Below are positions 52,463 to 61,323 of a stretch of DNA of 64,000 nucleotides, one piece after another. Numbering within the stretch: position 1 is the first letter of the stretch; every line of letters begins with the position of its first letter. Source of the stretch: Polaribacter sejongensis (GTDB lineage: Bacteria; Bacteroidota; Bacteroidia; Flavobacteriales; Flavobacteriaceae); assembly GCF_038024065.1 (NCBI RefSeq), contig NZ_CP150667.1:930001-994000 (forward strand), given 5' to 3'. The notes below the pieces were generated by a model. That model was not told the origin of the DNA, did not search any database, and was given only the letters and a program-made list of their open reading frames with translations. The translations under genes and the position numbers were made by a program.

Positions 52463-54976
52463 TTAAAACTCTTTCTTACCAAATTCACTATCAATAAACT
52501 TCGATTTATTATTAGCAGCATTAAAAGTATAAGATAAATTTAAAGAAACCATATCTACTTCATACTTATAGTTGGTAGTAGTATAAAAATTAGCTCCTGA
52601 GGTTGTTATACGTTGTTCATTGGTACTTAATAACCCCATATCTATATTTTGCCATTGTAGAGTAGCCGTTAGTTTATCATCCATAAACTTTTTTCTGAAC
52701 GTTAAGTTCGGTGAATAAAAACGAGAATCTTCTCCCATTGCCGTATTTCTATCAGACAAATAATTAAAAGTAAACTGTACAGATGCATTTTCCCAAAAAC
52801 TATAGGTAGAATTCAAGTTAAAAGAATAAATAGTTGATTTAGAATCTATATCATAACTTCTATCAACACCATCTCTATGTTTAAAGTTTAAAATACCATC
52901 AATAGCATAATTATATACATTGGCACCAATAGAATTGGTCCAGTTTGCAGTTGGTTTTATTGTTGCTCCAATCTCTAAACCAATAGCATTACTTTTCCCT
53001 ACATTAGAATATACTCTATTAATTACACTATCTATAATTGCACCACTTTCCTCATAAGCCAACGTATTTACACGATTAATAACATTCTCTACATGTCTAA
53101 AATACGTTGTTGCATACAATGAGTTTCCTCCTTTTAATTTTTTAGTAATTCCTAATTCTACTAAATCTATAAATTCTGGTTCCAACGTATTATCACCTTG
53201 CTCAAAAACTTCTGAATGTTCACGCTCCGCAAAACTATTCATTTTAAAAGTAGTTGTTCTTTCTACTCTTTTACTATAAGCTGTTTTAATATTCGTTTTA
53301 TCATTAATTTTATACTGTAAAGATGCAGAAGGAAACAACTTTACAAAATCGTAGTTATATACATTTTCTGTTGCCTCACTCTGTAAAGCCTCTTTATACA
53401 CTCTATCCATAGATTCTAAACGAACTCCGGCTGCATATTCCCATTTACTTTTTGCTCCTGTTACCTGTGCATAACCAGAATGAATGGTTCTTTTTAAGCT
53501 AACATCACTAGAAAACTCTGGTACTAAAACACCATCTCTTTCATACTCAAACTTTCCTGTATGATCTAAATCTCTAAATTGATACCCTGTTTCTAAAGTT
53601 CCAAAAGAAAAAGGTTTCCATTGATAATCTAAATTAAAACGGGTTCCGTATAATGGATTGTCGTTGGTATTGTATTCTTGTTGGTATACAATACTATTAT
53701 CAGGGTTCCCTAAATTATCATTTTCTGTTGGACCTCCTAAAAAAGTATATTCATAAAGTATTGAAGTAGATATTTTTGATTCATTATCAAACTTATGAGC
53801 ATAATCAAAACTACCTAAAGCAAAATCTCCTTTTCTAATTCTTAAGTTATGATTGTAATATGAAAACGTATAATCGCGCGTGTTTCCTCCAATAGGAGAA
53901 ATAGCATGATTATCATAATACACAATATCTGCCAAACGTTCTTTAGTTCGTTTTCCTGCAAAAAGTCCAACGGAATACGTATCTTTTTTATTTGGTGTAT
54001 AATCTATATTAAAACGACCATTATAGGTAACTTCATCAAAACTACGCTCTCCATCAGAAGGTAAAAAAGTAGTTTTATTTTCTGGAGTATTTATAATAAA
54101 CATATCTCCTTCTCTTCTACCGGTCTTATCATTTCTTTGGTAACTTGCACCTACAGAAATATTCCAATTATCTGTTCTTTTATTTACAGTTGCATCTATT
54201 CCATATCGCTGCGCTGGTTCTTTTGTATCATATTCTTCAATAGAAGGAAATCCACCACGAACATTAATCTGTGCAAAGGTTCCATTGATAGCACCTTTTT
54301 TAGTGATAATATTCAAAATTCCACCTTTTCCTTCAGGATCATATTTGGCAGAAGGCGCAGTAATTAATTCTACAGTTTCTAAAGCGTTTGCTGGTAGTTG
54401 CGCTAAAATAGTGCTTGCATCTCCTTGTGTTGGTTTTCCGTTGATTAAAACAGTAAACCCTTTACTTCCTCTTACACTAATATCCCCCAGACCATCTACG
54501 GTAATAGAAGGTAAGTTCTTAACAACATCTACCGCATTACCACCAACAGTACTTTGGTATTTTTTGGTGTCAAAAACTTGTCTGTCTATTTTATGAACAA
54601 CCGCACTTCTCTCAGATTTAATTACAACTTCATTCAACTCATTTCCAGAACCTAAAATTAGTTTTATTACTCCTAAGTCCTTCTTTTCTCCTCTTTTATT
54701 GATAACAATTGCATTGGATGTACTTATTTGATATCCTATAAAAGAAGTTTCTAAATAATAGCTACCCGGTTTTACACCTGCAAAAGAAAATATTCCATCA
54801 AAATTTGTTACAACCCCAGTAACAAGTTCTTTATTACCTGATTTGTATAGCGCTACAGTAGCATATTCTAGAGGATAGTTTTCATCTGCTTCAATAACTT
54901 TTCCGGTTAATTGAGCTGTTGTTAACTGGCTTAAAATAAGAGTTAGCAATAAAAACATTGATTTTTTAAAATTCAT
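52463..54976 (-). CDS. TonB-dependent outer-membrane receptor (CarboxypepD plus barrel)
   Basis: An 837-residue protein with a signal peptide ('LSQLTTAQ'). An N-terminal CarboxypepD_reg-like domain follows (about 22-110, 'LTGKVIEADENYPLEYATVA'), then a plug ('VVKNLPSITVDGLGDISVRG', 'VLINGKPTQGDASTILAQLP', 'VELITAPSAKYDPEGKGGIL'). A long beta-barrel of the OMP_b-brl_3 type ends in Phe. No SusD partner follows, so it is more likely a siderophore, metal or peptide receptor than a SusC glycan importer. An AraC regulator is encoded 184 bp upstream on the same strand and may control it. The substrate cannot be read. Confidence 0.92.
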   Translation of the reverse strand: MNFKKSMFLLLTLILSQLTTAQLTGKVIEADENYPLEYATVALYKSGNKELVTGVVTNFDGIFSFAGVKPGSYYLETSFIGYQISTSNAIVINKRGEKKDLGVIKLILGSGNELNEVVIKSERSAVVHKIDRQVFDTKKYQSTVGGNAVDVVKNLPSITVDGLGDISVRGSKGFTVLINGKPTQGDASTILAQLPANALETVELITAPSAKYDPEGKGGILNIITKKGAINGTFAQINVRGGFPSIEEYDTKEPAQRYGIDATVNKRTDNWNISVGASYQRNDKTGRREGDMFIINTPENKTTFLPSDGERSFDEVTYNGRFNIDYTPNKKDTYSVGLFAGKRTKERLADIVYYDNHAISPIGGNTRDYTFSYYNHNLRIRKGDFALGSFDYAHKFDNESKISTSILYEYTFLGGPTENDNLGNPDNSIVYQQEYNTNDNPLYGTRFNLDYQWKPFSFGTLETGYQFRDLDHTGKFEYERDGVLVPEFSSDVSLKRTIHSGYAQVTGAKSKWEYAAGVRLESMDRVYKEALQSEATENVYNYDFVKLFPSASLQYKINDKTNIKTAYSKRVERTTTFKMNSFAEREHSEVFEQGDNTLEPEFIDLVELGITKKLKGGNSLYATTYFRHVENVINRVNTLAYEESGAIIDSVINRVYSNVGKSNAIGLEIGATIKPTANWTNSIGANVYNYAIDGILNFKHRDGVDRSYDIDSKSTIYSFNLNSTYSFWENASVQFTFNYLSDRNTAMGEDSRFYSPNLTFRKKFMDDKLTATLQWQNIDMGLLSTNEQRITTSGANFYTTTNYKYEVDMVSLNLSYTFNAANNKSKFIDSEFGKKEF

Positions 54977-55160
54977 TTAAATAGTTTTTTTTAGTTAATA
55001 GTTTAGTAAATTATTATTAAGTGATTGGAATAAATAAATTTAAAAACGTTTAATTTTTAGTAGGTAAATTTAAACTAGCTAAAATAATACCCTTAATAAT
55101 TTATAGCAAAAGTATTCTAATTAAGTACCTTTAAAATGGTCTATTTGAAAATTTCAAGGT

Positions 55161-55994
55161 CTAATTGGATTTATTTTGTAACCTATATTTTTTGGGTGTT
55201 TCTTTGGTATATCGTTTAAAATATTTTGAAAAATGAGATGCGTCTTTAAAATCTAAACCATAAGCAATATCACTAATTGCCTCATTTGTATATATTAAAC
55301 GCCTTTTAACTTCTTTAATAATATGATCTGCAATAATATCTGATGCAGATTTCTCATATTCCTTTCTACAAATTGCATTTAAGTTTTGAGGTGTTGTGTT
55401 TAAATGCTCTGCATAGAAATTAACATTATTTTTTAACGTGCTAGATAAAATATCTGTAAACAAAACCACTAGATCTGTACTCTCTACTTTTTCTATCTGC
55501 GCATATTTTACCAACTTAGAAAATAATGCTTTTAAACCACCTTCTACAGCTTCTCTATTTACTGCTTCTTGTTTTTTCTCCCAAGTTAGAGACTTAAACA
55601 ACGCTTTTAGAGAAATATCTTTTTGAGATAGTTTTATTTTTGAAATTTGTTGCAGCTTTAAAAGCTGATTATTGATAAATTTATCTAGCGTTTTTTGTAA
55701 AAAATCTTCTTTGATAATAATTACATATCCTTTGGGTTTGGTTGTTATTTCCCAATGATGAACCTCATCTCTTTTAATTATAAAAACAGTAGATGGCTTT
55801 ATTTTGTAACTCTTTAAATCTACATGATGAAAACCAGTTCCCTTAATAAAATAGACAATTTCTAAATATTTATTATGTTTATGAGGTTTGGTATAACGCT
55901 TAGTAACGTCAAACTCTTCAATTTTAATATCATTGTATTCAGATATTTTATTATAGGTATCAATTTTATCCCTCATCAACATATTTTTTTTCAA
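55161..55994 (-). CDS. AraC family regulator with N-terminal cupin domain
   Basis: A 277-residue regulator. The N-terminal cupin (about 20-110) has 'KRYTKPHKHNKYLEIVYFIK' and 'VFIIKRDEVHHWE', with His pairs placed as in ligand-binding cupins. The C-terminal helix-turn-helix pair (about 185-275) includes 'LNTTPQNLNAICRKEYEKS' and the AraC signature 'DASHFSKYFKRYTKETPKKY'. It sits upstream of, and on the same strand as, the TonB-dependent receptor gene. That suggests regulation of outer-membrane uptake, though this is contextual. The effector is unknown. Confidence 0.9.
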   Translation of the reverse strand: MKKNMLMRDKIDTYNKISEYNDIKIEEFDVTKRYTKPHKHNKYLEIVYFIKGTGFHHVDLKSYKIKPSTVFIIKRDEVHHWEITTKPKGYVIIIKEDFLQKTLDKFINNQLLKLQQISKIKLSQKDISLKALFKSLTWEKKQEAVNREAVEGGLKALFSKLVKYAQIEKVESTDLVVLFTDILSSTLKNNVNFYAEHLNTTPQNLNAICRKEYEKSASDIIADHIIKEVKRRLIYTNEAISDIAYGLDFKDASHFSKYFKRYTKETPKKYRLQNKSN

Positions 55995-56010
55995 TTGTAA
56001 AAATACTACA

Positions 56011-56046
56011 AAAAAAAATCCTTCTTTTCAGAAGGATTCATTTTTT
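56011..56046 (-). terminator. Terminator of the cold-shock-domain gene
   Basis: AATCCTTCT-TTTC-AGAAGGATT forms a 9-bp stem; on the minus strand it is followed by eight T. It lies 18 bp past the stop. Confidence 0.85.
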
Positions 56047-56063
56047 ATAAAGTTAGTAAAGTA

Positions 56064-56516
56064 TTAAACTTTCTTAACCTTAACTGCATTCATACCACGC
56101 ATTCCTCTCTCTAATTCGAAAGAAACTTTATCGTTTTCTGCAATTTCATCTATTAAACCACTTACGTGCGTAAAATATTTTTCGTTATTTTCTAAATCGA
56201 TAATAAAACCAAAACCTTTAGAAGAATCAAAGAAAGAAACTTTTCCTTTTCTTACAGGATCTTCTTCTGGTAAATCTTCTTTTTTGGTTACAGAAATCTG
56301 AATGTCTTCCAATTCATATTCTACTTTCAATTCTGGATCTGGTGGAGTATCTGTTAAGTTTCCATTATGATCCACGTAAGCAAATTGGATACCTGTTGAT
56401 CCATTTTCATCTTTGTCCGCTTTTCTAGCGTCCATTTTCTTTTGCTTATCTAAACGTTTTTTTAAACGTTTTTTTTCTTTTTCACTTTTACTAAAGGTTT
56501 GCTGCGATTTTGCCAT
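56064..56516 (-). CDS. Cold-shock domain protein with basic N-terminal extension
   Basis: A 150-residue protein. Residues 1-40 are very basic and probably helical ('SEKEKKRLKKRLDKQKKMDA'), and residues 45-85 form a linker. Residues about 88-150 are a cold-shock domain with RNP1 'KGFGFI' and RNP2-like 'YFTHVSGL', preceded by 'GKVSFFDSS'. The extension roughly doubles the size of a classical Csp and is typical of a Bacteroidetes subfamily. It should bind single-stranded nucleic acid as an RNA chaperone. A complete Bacteroidetes promoter lies 120 bp upstream, leaving a long 5' leader. Confidence 0.9.
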   Translation of the reverse strand: MAKSQQTFSKSEKEKKRLKKRLDKQKKMDARKADKDENGSTGIQFAYVDHNGNLTDTPPDPELKVEYELEDIQISVTKKEDLPEEDPVRKGKVSFFDSSKGFGFIIDLENNEKYFTHVSGLIDEIAENDKVSFELERGMRGMNAVKVKKV

Positions 56517-56635
56517 TAAAAATATAAGAGTTTTTTAAATTAATATTTCTGAAAAGATAAAATACCTAACTGGAAATTCGAAATCAAACTAACGCTAACT
56601 AGTGTATTTAGAGGAGTGTATTTTTTCTTATGTCT

Positions 56636-56667
56636 GCAAAGATACGATAAATTTAAAAGTTTTCAAA
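56636..56667 (-). promoter_or_regulatory. Bacteroidetes-type promoter of the cold-shock gene
   Basis: On the minus strand TTTG (56667-56664), exactly 19 bp, then TATCTTTG (56644-56637) match the -33/-7 consensus. The start would fall near 56629, leaving a leader of about 110 nt before the ATG, as is common for cold-shock genes. This is the best promoter match in the window. Confidence 0.8.
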
Positions 56668-56792
56668 ATAGTTATAGGTTTATGACCATTTATTTTATTA
56701 ATCCTTAAAATATTATAAAAAAATGCATTTTTAAAAAACCAACTGTAAAACTATTACGTATATATTTTTGATAACTAAAAAAACATTAAATT

Positions 56793-57821
56793 ATGAAGAC
56801 AATTAAAATTTTTACATTAGTATGTGCAACAGCCCTAGGTTTAACATCTTGCTCTGATAGCGAGAATAATATAACAGCTCAAGTGCAAACTAAATTATTA
56901 TTTACATCTAACAATTCTGACGGGAATGTAAATATTTACAACGTAAACAGTACAGACAATGTAACCAAATCTACTTTAACAACTTCTACCAGTGCCGCAG
57001 ATGGTATCTATTATAGCAGTGAAGACGACTTAGTAATACAAGCTTCTAGAAGTACTTTGGGATTAGAAGGTTATACAGACGTATCATTAGCAACCTCTGT
57101 TATTTCTGCAAATGTAACCGCTAGTGTTGTTGGTAGTCTAGATATGCAAAGTCCTAGAGAATTGGCTGTAAACGGTGACTTCTATGTAGTTGCAGATAAT
57201 GCTGATGCAGATGGAAATGCAGCAACAAATGATGGTAAATTGTTTATCTACACTAAAAGTGGAAATCAATTTAATTTAAGAAATACGATTACAACAAATA
57301 TTAAGCTTTGGGGAATTACCTTTATTGGTAACGATTTGTACGTTATTGCAGACACAACAAATGAATTAGCAGTTTATTCTAATTTTTTAAACAACACGTC
57401 TACTACCACATTAGATGCTACAAAACAAATAGCAATTGAAGGAATTGTAAGAACACATGGTTTAACTTATGATATGGCTACCGATACAATGATTTTAACA
57501 GATATCGGAGAAGCGTCTAACGGACAAGATGATGGTGGTTTCCAGGTAATAGAAAACTTTACAAGTAAATTTAGTGCAACTGCTAATGGTAATACTTTAG
57601 CCTTAACAGAACAAACAAGAGTTGAAGGGTCTAATACTTTAATGGGTAACCCAGTAGATGTTGCTTATGATGGTGATACTAAAACTGTTTTTATTGCGGA
57701 AGCAGGAAATGGTGGTGGAAGAATTTTAGCCTATAATAACATTTCTAATGGAGGAAACTTAACTCCTGTCTACAATTCAAGTTTAACATCAGCTTCTGCT
57801 GTTTATTTACATAAAGAGTAA
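56793..57821 (+). CDS. Lipoprotein of unknown function, probable beta-propeller
   Basis: A 342-residue protein with a lipobox ('LGLTSCSDS', Cys about 20). The rest is made of repeated beta segments such as 'KLLFTSNNSDGNVNIYNVNS', 'PRELAVNGDFYVVADNA', 'LWGITFIGNDLYVIADTTNE', 'THGLTYDMATDTMILTDIG' and 'PVDVAYDGDTKTVFIAEAGN'. These have the spacing of propeller blades (NHL/SMP-30-like). No catalytic residues are clear. It should be an outer-membrane or periplasmic lipoprotein. It stands alone with its own terminator. Confidence 0.75.
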   Translation: MKTIKIFTLVCATALGLTSCSDSENNITAQVQTKLLFTSNNSDGNVNIYNVNSTDNVTKSTLTTSTSAADGIYYSSEDDLVIQASRSTLGLEGYTDVSLATSVISANVTASVVGSLDMQSPRELAVNGDFYVVADNADADGNAATNDGKLFIYTKSGNQFNLRNTITTNIKLWGITFIGNDLYVIADTTNELAVYSNFLNNTSTTTLDATKQIAIEGIVRTHGLTYDMATDTMILTDIGEASNGQDDGGFQVIENFTSKFSATANGNTLALTEQTRVEGSNTLMGNPVDVAYDGDTKTVFIAEAGNGGGRILAYNNISNGGNLTPVYNSSLTSASAVYLHKE

Positions 57822-57848
57822 TATTTTTTATATTATTCTCTTATTCTA

Positions 57849-57878
57849 AAACCTTTCATTAATTTGAAAGGTTTTTTT
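57849..57878 (+). terminator. Terminator of the propeller lipoprotein gene
   Basis: AAACCTTTCA-TTAATT-TGAAAGGTTT is a 10-bp stem running into a T run, 27 bp after the stop. Confidence 0.85.
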
Positions 57879-57944
57879 ATGCAACAAAAAAATACAAGTT
57901 TATTTTTTTGTACATTTAAGAAATTGTTTCCTTAAAATAAACTT

Positions 57945-58379
57945 ATGACCAACAACCAAAACAAACCGAGTACTGCATTTTGGATTATAGCCACTATTGG
58001 ATTTATTTGGAATGCTATGGGGGTAGATGGCTATTTAAATCAGGCCTACCAAACAGAACGTTTTAAATTAATGTACACAGAAGCACAACTAGCGTTTATC
58101 TACAATACACCTTCTTGGGTTATGGCTGCTTTTGCAGTTGCAGTATTCTCATCTGTATTGGGTTGTATTTTATTATTCTTTAGAAAAAAAATAGCCAAAA
58201 CATTTTTCCTAATTGGTTTAATCGCCGTTTTAATACAAACAACATATAATGGGTTTATCAATCCTGGAAAAGAATTGTATGGAGCTATGGAATATTCAAT
58301 GCTAATAATAATTCCACTTTTTGCTATATTTCTTTTTTGGTTTTCAAAAAAATGTGCGGACGACGGAATTCTAACTTAA
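57945..58379 (+). CDS. Four-helix small membrane protein
   Basis: A 144-residue protein with four predicted membrane helices: about 10-28 ('FWIIATIGFIWNAMG'), 57-77 ('WVMAAFAVAVFSSVLGCILL'), 84-102 ('TFFLIGLIAVLIQTTY') and 117-134 ('SMLIIIPLFAIFLFWF'). A loop with 'MYTEAQLAFIYNTPSW' follows the first helix. This pattern is common in marine flavobacteria, where it is sometimes labelled a sugar transporter, without evidence I know of. Function is unknown. It converges on the MaoC gene with only 17 bp between stops. Confidence 0.78.
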   Translation: MTNNQNKPSTAFWIIATIGFIWNAMGVDGYLNQAYQTERFKLMYTEAQLAFIYNTPSWVMAAFAVAVFSSVLGCILLFFRKKIAKTFFLIGLIAVLIQTTYNGFINPGKELYGAMEYSMLIIIPLFAIFLFWFSKKCADDGILT

Positions 58380-58396
58380 GAGGCTTTATTTTCTTT

Positions 58397-58861
58397 TTAT
58401 TCAAAAAAAGCGGCAAGAAATTCCGCAACACAAACAGGTTTATCTTCACCTTTAATTTCTATGGTACAAGAAAATGTAACTTTAATTCCGTTGTTACTCA
58501 TTTCTTCAATATCTTTTACTACAGTAAGCATTCTTAGTTCACTATTTACAGGAACAGGATTTGGAAAACGGACTTTATTCAATCCGTAATTTAAACCCAT
58601 TTTTATACTTTTTATAGAAAAGGAATCTTCTAATAATTTAGAAATCATGGCTACAGACATAAAACCATGTGCAATGGTAGATTTAAAAGGACTTTCTTTG
58701 GCGGCCCTTTTTTCATCAACATGAATCCATTGTTTGTCTAAAGTAGCGTTTGCAAAATCATCAATCATTTGCTGCGTAATGGTATACCAATCTCCAACAG
58801 GCAATTGTTTTCCTCTAATCTTTTTAAAATCTTCGAAATTTGTAAATTCTAATGATTTCAT
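58397..58861 (-). CDS. MaoC-like hot-dog dehydratase
   Basis: A 154-residue hot-dog protein: 'GDWYTITQQMIDDFANATLD', 'WIHVDEKRA' with the catalytic Asp, then 'FKSTIAHGFMSVAMI' with the catalytic His region, and a C-terminal 'GEDKPVCVAEFLAAFF'. MaoC-type (R)-specific enoyl hydratases act on acyl-CoA or related thioesters. It is encoded 3 bp after the TRIC channel gene on the same strand, probably without functional link. The substrate is unknown. Confidence 0.9.
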   Translation of the reverse strand: MKSLEFTNFEDFKKIRGKQLPVGDWYTITQQMIDDFANATLDKQWIHVDEKRAAKESPFKSTIAHGFMSVAMISKLLEDSFSIKSIKMGLNYGLNKVRFPNPVPVNSELRMLTVVKDIEEMSNNGIKVTFSCTIEIKGEDKPVCVAEFLAAFFE

Positions 58862-58864
58862 CTC

Positions 58865-59488
58865 TTACTTTTTTGTAAATAGATCATCTTTAATCTTAGG
58901 TAATTCTAACTCAAACCTTACAGAAACTACTCTAATTACGACTATAACTATGGTTGAAACTACAAAAAGAACAGCCTGAGGAGCGCTAAACTCATTTAAA
59001 ACTAGATAAGTAATACCGCCTGCTAAACAAGCAGAAGCATAGATTTCTTTTTCAAAAATTAGTGGTATTTTATTAGTTAATACATCACGTAAAACACCTC
59101 CAAAAACAGCAGAAATCATCCCCATTATTAAGGCAACAATTGGGTGTAAATTAAAAGCCAAGCCTTTCTCTAAACCTAATAAGGTAAACACGCTAATACC
59201 AATTGTATCAAATAAAAACATGGTTTTACTTAAGTAGGCTATTTTACTTTTAAAAAGAAAAGTAAAAAAAACAGCAGCAAAAATGGTGTATAAATAATTT
59301 AAATCTCCAATCCAATTTATAGGATGTGCATTTATTAAAACATCACGTAGCATTCCACCACCTACAGCCGTTACAAAAGCAATAATTAATACTCCAAATA
59401 AATCAAACTTTTTATCCGAAGCCACTAAAGCACCACTGGTTGCAAAAGCAAAAGTTCCTAAAATATCTAAAACATAAATGAGTTCCAT
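58865..59488 (-). CDS. TRIC-type (UPF0126) cation channel
   Basis: A 207-residue protein with about seven membrane helices and two inverted repeats, each carrying the glycine-rich kink: 'FVTAVGGGMLRDVLIN' and 'MISAVFGGVLRDVLTN'. Both match prokaryotic TRIC (trimeric intracellular cation) channels, formerly UPF0126/YicG. It would be a homotrimeric monovalent cation channel or a small-molecule transporter in the inner membrane. It precedes the MaoC gene by 3 bp and is followed on the far side by the DEAD helicase terminator. Confidence 0.92.
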   Translation of the reverse strand: MELIYVLDILGTFAFATSGALVASDKKFDLFGVLIIAFVTAVGGGMLRDVLINAHPINWIGDLNYLYTIFAAVFFTFLFKSKIAYLSKTMFLFDTIGISVFTLLGLEKGLAFNLHPIVALIMGMISAVFGGVLRDVLTNKIPLIFEKEIYASACLAGGITYLVLNEFSAPQAVLFVVSTIVIVVIRVVSVRFELELPKIKDDLFTKK

Positions 59489-59517
59489 TTATATCAACTT
59501 TACAATGATTAGTATTA

Positions 59518-59552
59518 AAACCGAAGTTTTTCTACTAAAAAAGCTTCGGTTT
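59518..59552 (-). terminator. Terminator of the DEAD-box helicase gene
   Basis: AAACCGAAG and CTTCGGTTT form a stem extended inward by TTTTT/AAAAA pairs around CTACT. It lies just after the helicase stop and before the TRIC gene. Confidence 0.75.
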
Positions 59553-59560
59553 AGATAATA

Positions 59561-60682
59561 TTATACGGTTACTTCAGAAAACTTAATATTTAATTCTTTC
59601 TGAATTTCATGAATTCTCACGATTTCTGAAGGTAAAATAAAAGCAATTGAAACTCCTGTTTTTCCTGCTCTTGCAGTTCTTCCACTTCTGTGGGTGTAGT
59701 ATTCTAATTGTTCTGGTAATTGATGGTGAATTACAAACTCTAAACCACTTACATCAATTCCACGTGCAGAAACATCTGTAGAAACTAAATATTGTAAATT
59801 CTCTTTCTTAAAAGCACGCATTACTTTATCGCGTTCTTTCTGTTGCATATCTCCTTCTAAAGCTGCTGTAGAAAAACCTTCTTCAATTAAAAAGGCTGCT
59901 AAATTCTGCGCACCTGCTTTTGTTCTACAAAAGATGATTCCTCTTTGGTCTTGTCTCTTTTCTAAGAAAGTTACAATATCTGCCGCTTTCTCTTTTAAAG
60001 TAGTTTTAGCAAAATGATGACGAATATTTGCATTTACCAAAGAACTTCTGTTAATCTCTACTCTTGGCGCATTAGAATCCATATAGGTTTTTACAATCCT
60101 TTTGATTTCCTCTGGCATTGTTGCAGAAAACAACCAAGTTTTACGGTCTCCTTCGGTTGTAAACTTTAAGATTCTATTTAAATCTTGTTTAAACCCCATG
60201 CTTAACATTTCATCAGCTTCATCTAAAACAACTGTTTTTACATGGCTGATATCAATGTTTCCTCTTTCTATTAAATCGATTAATCTACCAGGAGTTGCTA
60301 CCACAATGTGTGTAGTTCTCTTTAGATTATTCATTTGTCTGTCAATTTTTTCTCCACCAAAAACAGCTTCTACAAATATTTTCTCTTCACTAAACTTCGT
60401 GAATTTAAATAATTGCTTTTTTATTTGCTGTACCAACTCTCTGGTTGGCGATAAAATTAACGCTTGTATATTATCTGAACTTGCATCTATATGATGAAGA
60501 ATAGGCAAACCAAAAGCAGCCGTTTTACCTGTACCCGTTTGTGCTAAACCAATAAAATCTGTAGGCGAATCCAATAAAATAGGAATCGCTTTCTCTTGAA
60601 TTTCTGAAGGCGTAGAAATCCCTAATTCTTTAATTGCTTGTATATAATCTTTGGTAATTCCTAAGGAAGAAAAAGTTGACAT
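59561..60682 (-). CDS. DEAD-box ATP-dependent RNA helicase
   Basis: 373 residues from MSTFSSLGITKDY; the frame extends 13 codons upstream but crosses the promoter. Motifs in order are Q motif 'PSEIQEKAIP', I 'AQTGTGKTA', Ia 'PTRELVQQI', II 'VLDEADEML', III 'FSATMP', IV 'IIFCRTK', V 'STDVSARGIDVSG' and VI 'HRSGRTARAGKTG'. It ends soon after motif VI, with no long C-terminal tail, making it a minimal RhlE/DeaD-like helicase. It remodels RNA, probably in ribosome assembly or cold adaptation. Confidence 0.95.
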   Translation of the reverse strand: MSTFSSLGITKDYIQAIKELGISTPSEIQEKAIPILLDSPTDFIGLAQTGTGKTAAFGLPILHHIDASSDNIQALILSPTRELVQQIKKQLFKFTKFSEEKIFVEAVFGGEKIDRQMNNLKRTTHIVVATPGRLIDLIERGNIDISHVKTVVLDEADEMLSMGFKQDLNRILKFTTEGDRKTWLFSATMPEEIKRIVKTYMDSNAPRVEINRSSLVNANIRHHFAKTTLKEKAADIVTFLEKRQDQRGIIFCRTKAGAQNLAAFLIEEGFSTAALEGDMQQKERDKVMRAFKKENLQYLVSTDVSARGIDVSGLEFVIHHQLPEQLEYYTHRSGRTARAGKTGVSIAFILPSEIVRIHEIQKELNIKFSEVTV

Positions 60683-60701
60683 TTTGTATCTTAATTTTGT
60701 G

Positions 60702-60709
60702 CAAAGATA
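60702..60709 (-). promoter_or_regulatory. Probable -7 element of the helicase gene
   Basis: TATCTTTG on the minus strand fits TAxxTTTG and lies 20 bp before the chosen ATG. It supports the shorter start. No TTTG is present at -33. Confidence 0.45.
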
Positions 60710-60822
60710 CTTTATAGACACTAATTACACGAATTTGCGTGAATTAAAAAAAGTATATAATTAATATCGTTAAAATTTTAAAATAAGAAAGAAAAATTAG
60801 ATAATTAAAAGGTAGGTAAAAA

Positions 60823-61218
60823 TCACTTAGGCGGTTGTAATACTTTTAAAACATTCTCTCTTATTCTTGCAGGTTTAAAGGTTTTAGAATCTAACATTGC
60901 CCAAATTGTTTTGGCTTTTACCAATAGCACTTTCTCTTTATAAAACTCCATAAAACGGACAGAAGTAATCCCTCTTGTTTCTCCTACCCAAGTTTTTACA
61001 GTAATAACATCTCCTAAACTAGCTTGTTTTAAATAATCTATTTCATGTCTCATTACCACCCAAACATACTGTGGTAGCGGGTATTCTTTGGTTAAATGAC
61101 TCCAATGAGTAGTTGCTATTTTATCCATCCATTTTACATAGACCAAATTATTAACATGATCTAAATTGTCTATATCTTCAGATGAAACTGTAATAGTTAA
61201 TGTAAAAACGTTATCCAC
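60823..61218 (-). CDS. Acyl-CoA thioesterase, 4HBT hot-dog family
   Basis: About 131 residues from a GTG at 61218. The frame is open to a TTG at 61236, but that would overlap the likely -7 element at 61241-61234. The signature 'SSEDIDNLDHVNNLVYVKWM' contains the catalytic Asp of 4-hydroxybenzoyl-CoA thioesterase-type hot-dogs. 'VVMRHEIDYLKQASLGDVI' and 'VLLVKAKTIWAMLDSKT' follow. It would hydrolyse an acyl-CoA of unknown chain. It is divergent from the MATE transporter with a short shared promoter region. Confidence 0.88.
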   Translation of the reverse strand: MDNVFTLTITVSSEDIDNLDHVNNLVYVKWMDKIATTHWSHLTKEYPLPQYVWVVMRHEIDYLKQASLGDVITVKTWVGETRGITSVRFMEFYKEKVLLVKAKTIWAMLDSKTFKPARIRENVLKVLQPPK

Positions 61219-61233
61219 TTTTATCAATTTTAG

Positions 61234-61241
61234 CAAACATA
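61234..61241 (-). promoter_or_regulatory. Probable -7 element of the thioesterase gene
   Basis: TATGTTTG on the minus strand fits TAxxTTTG. It would start transcription near 61228, just ahead of the GTG at 61218 and inside the longer ORF, so it helps decide the start. No TTTG at -33. Confidence 0.4.
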
Positions 61242-61323
61242 AAAATTTTAAGATATATATAACAATTATTGAAGCTTAGATTTAGTCAAAACTTGCTCTT
61301 TATATCGATATTTGCAGAATATT

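Noticed and set aside
52463..54976. TonB-dependent receptor as part of a polysaccharide utilisation locus
   Set aside because: No SusD, glycoside hydrolase or sulfatase gene is adjacent, and the barrel is of the OMP_b-brl_3 type, so a PUL call is not justified.
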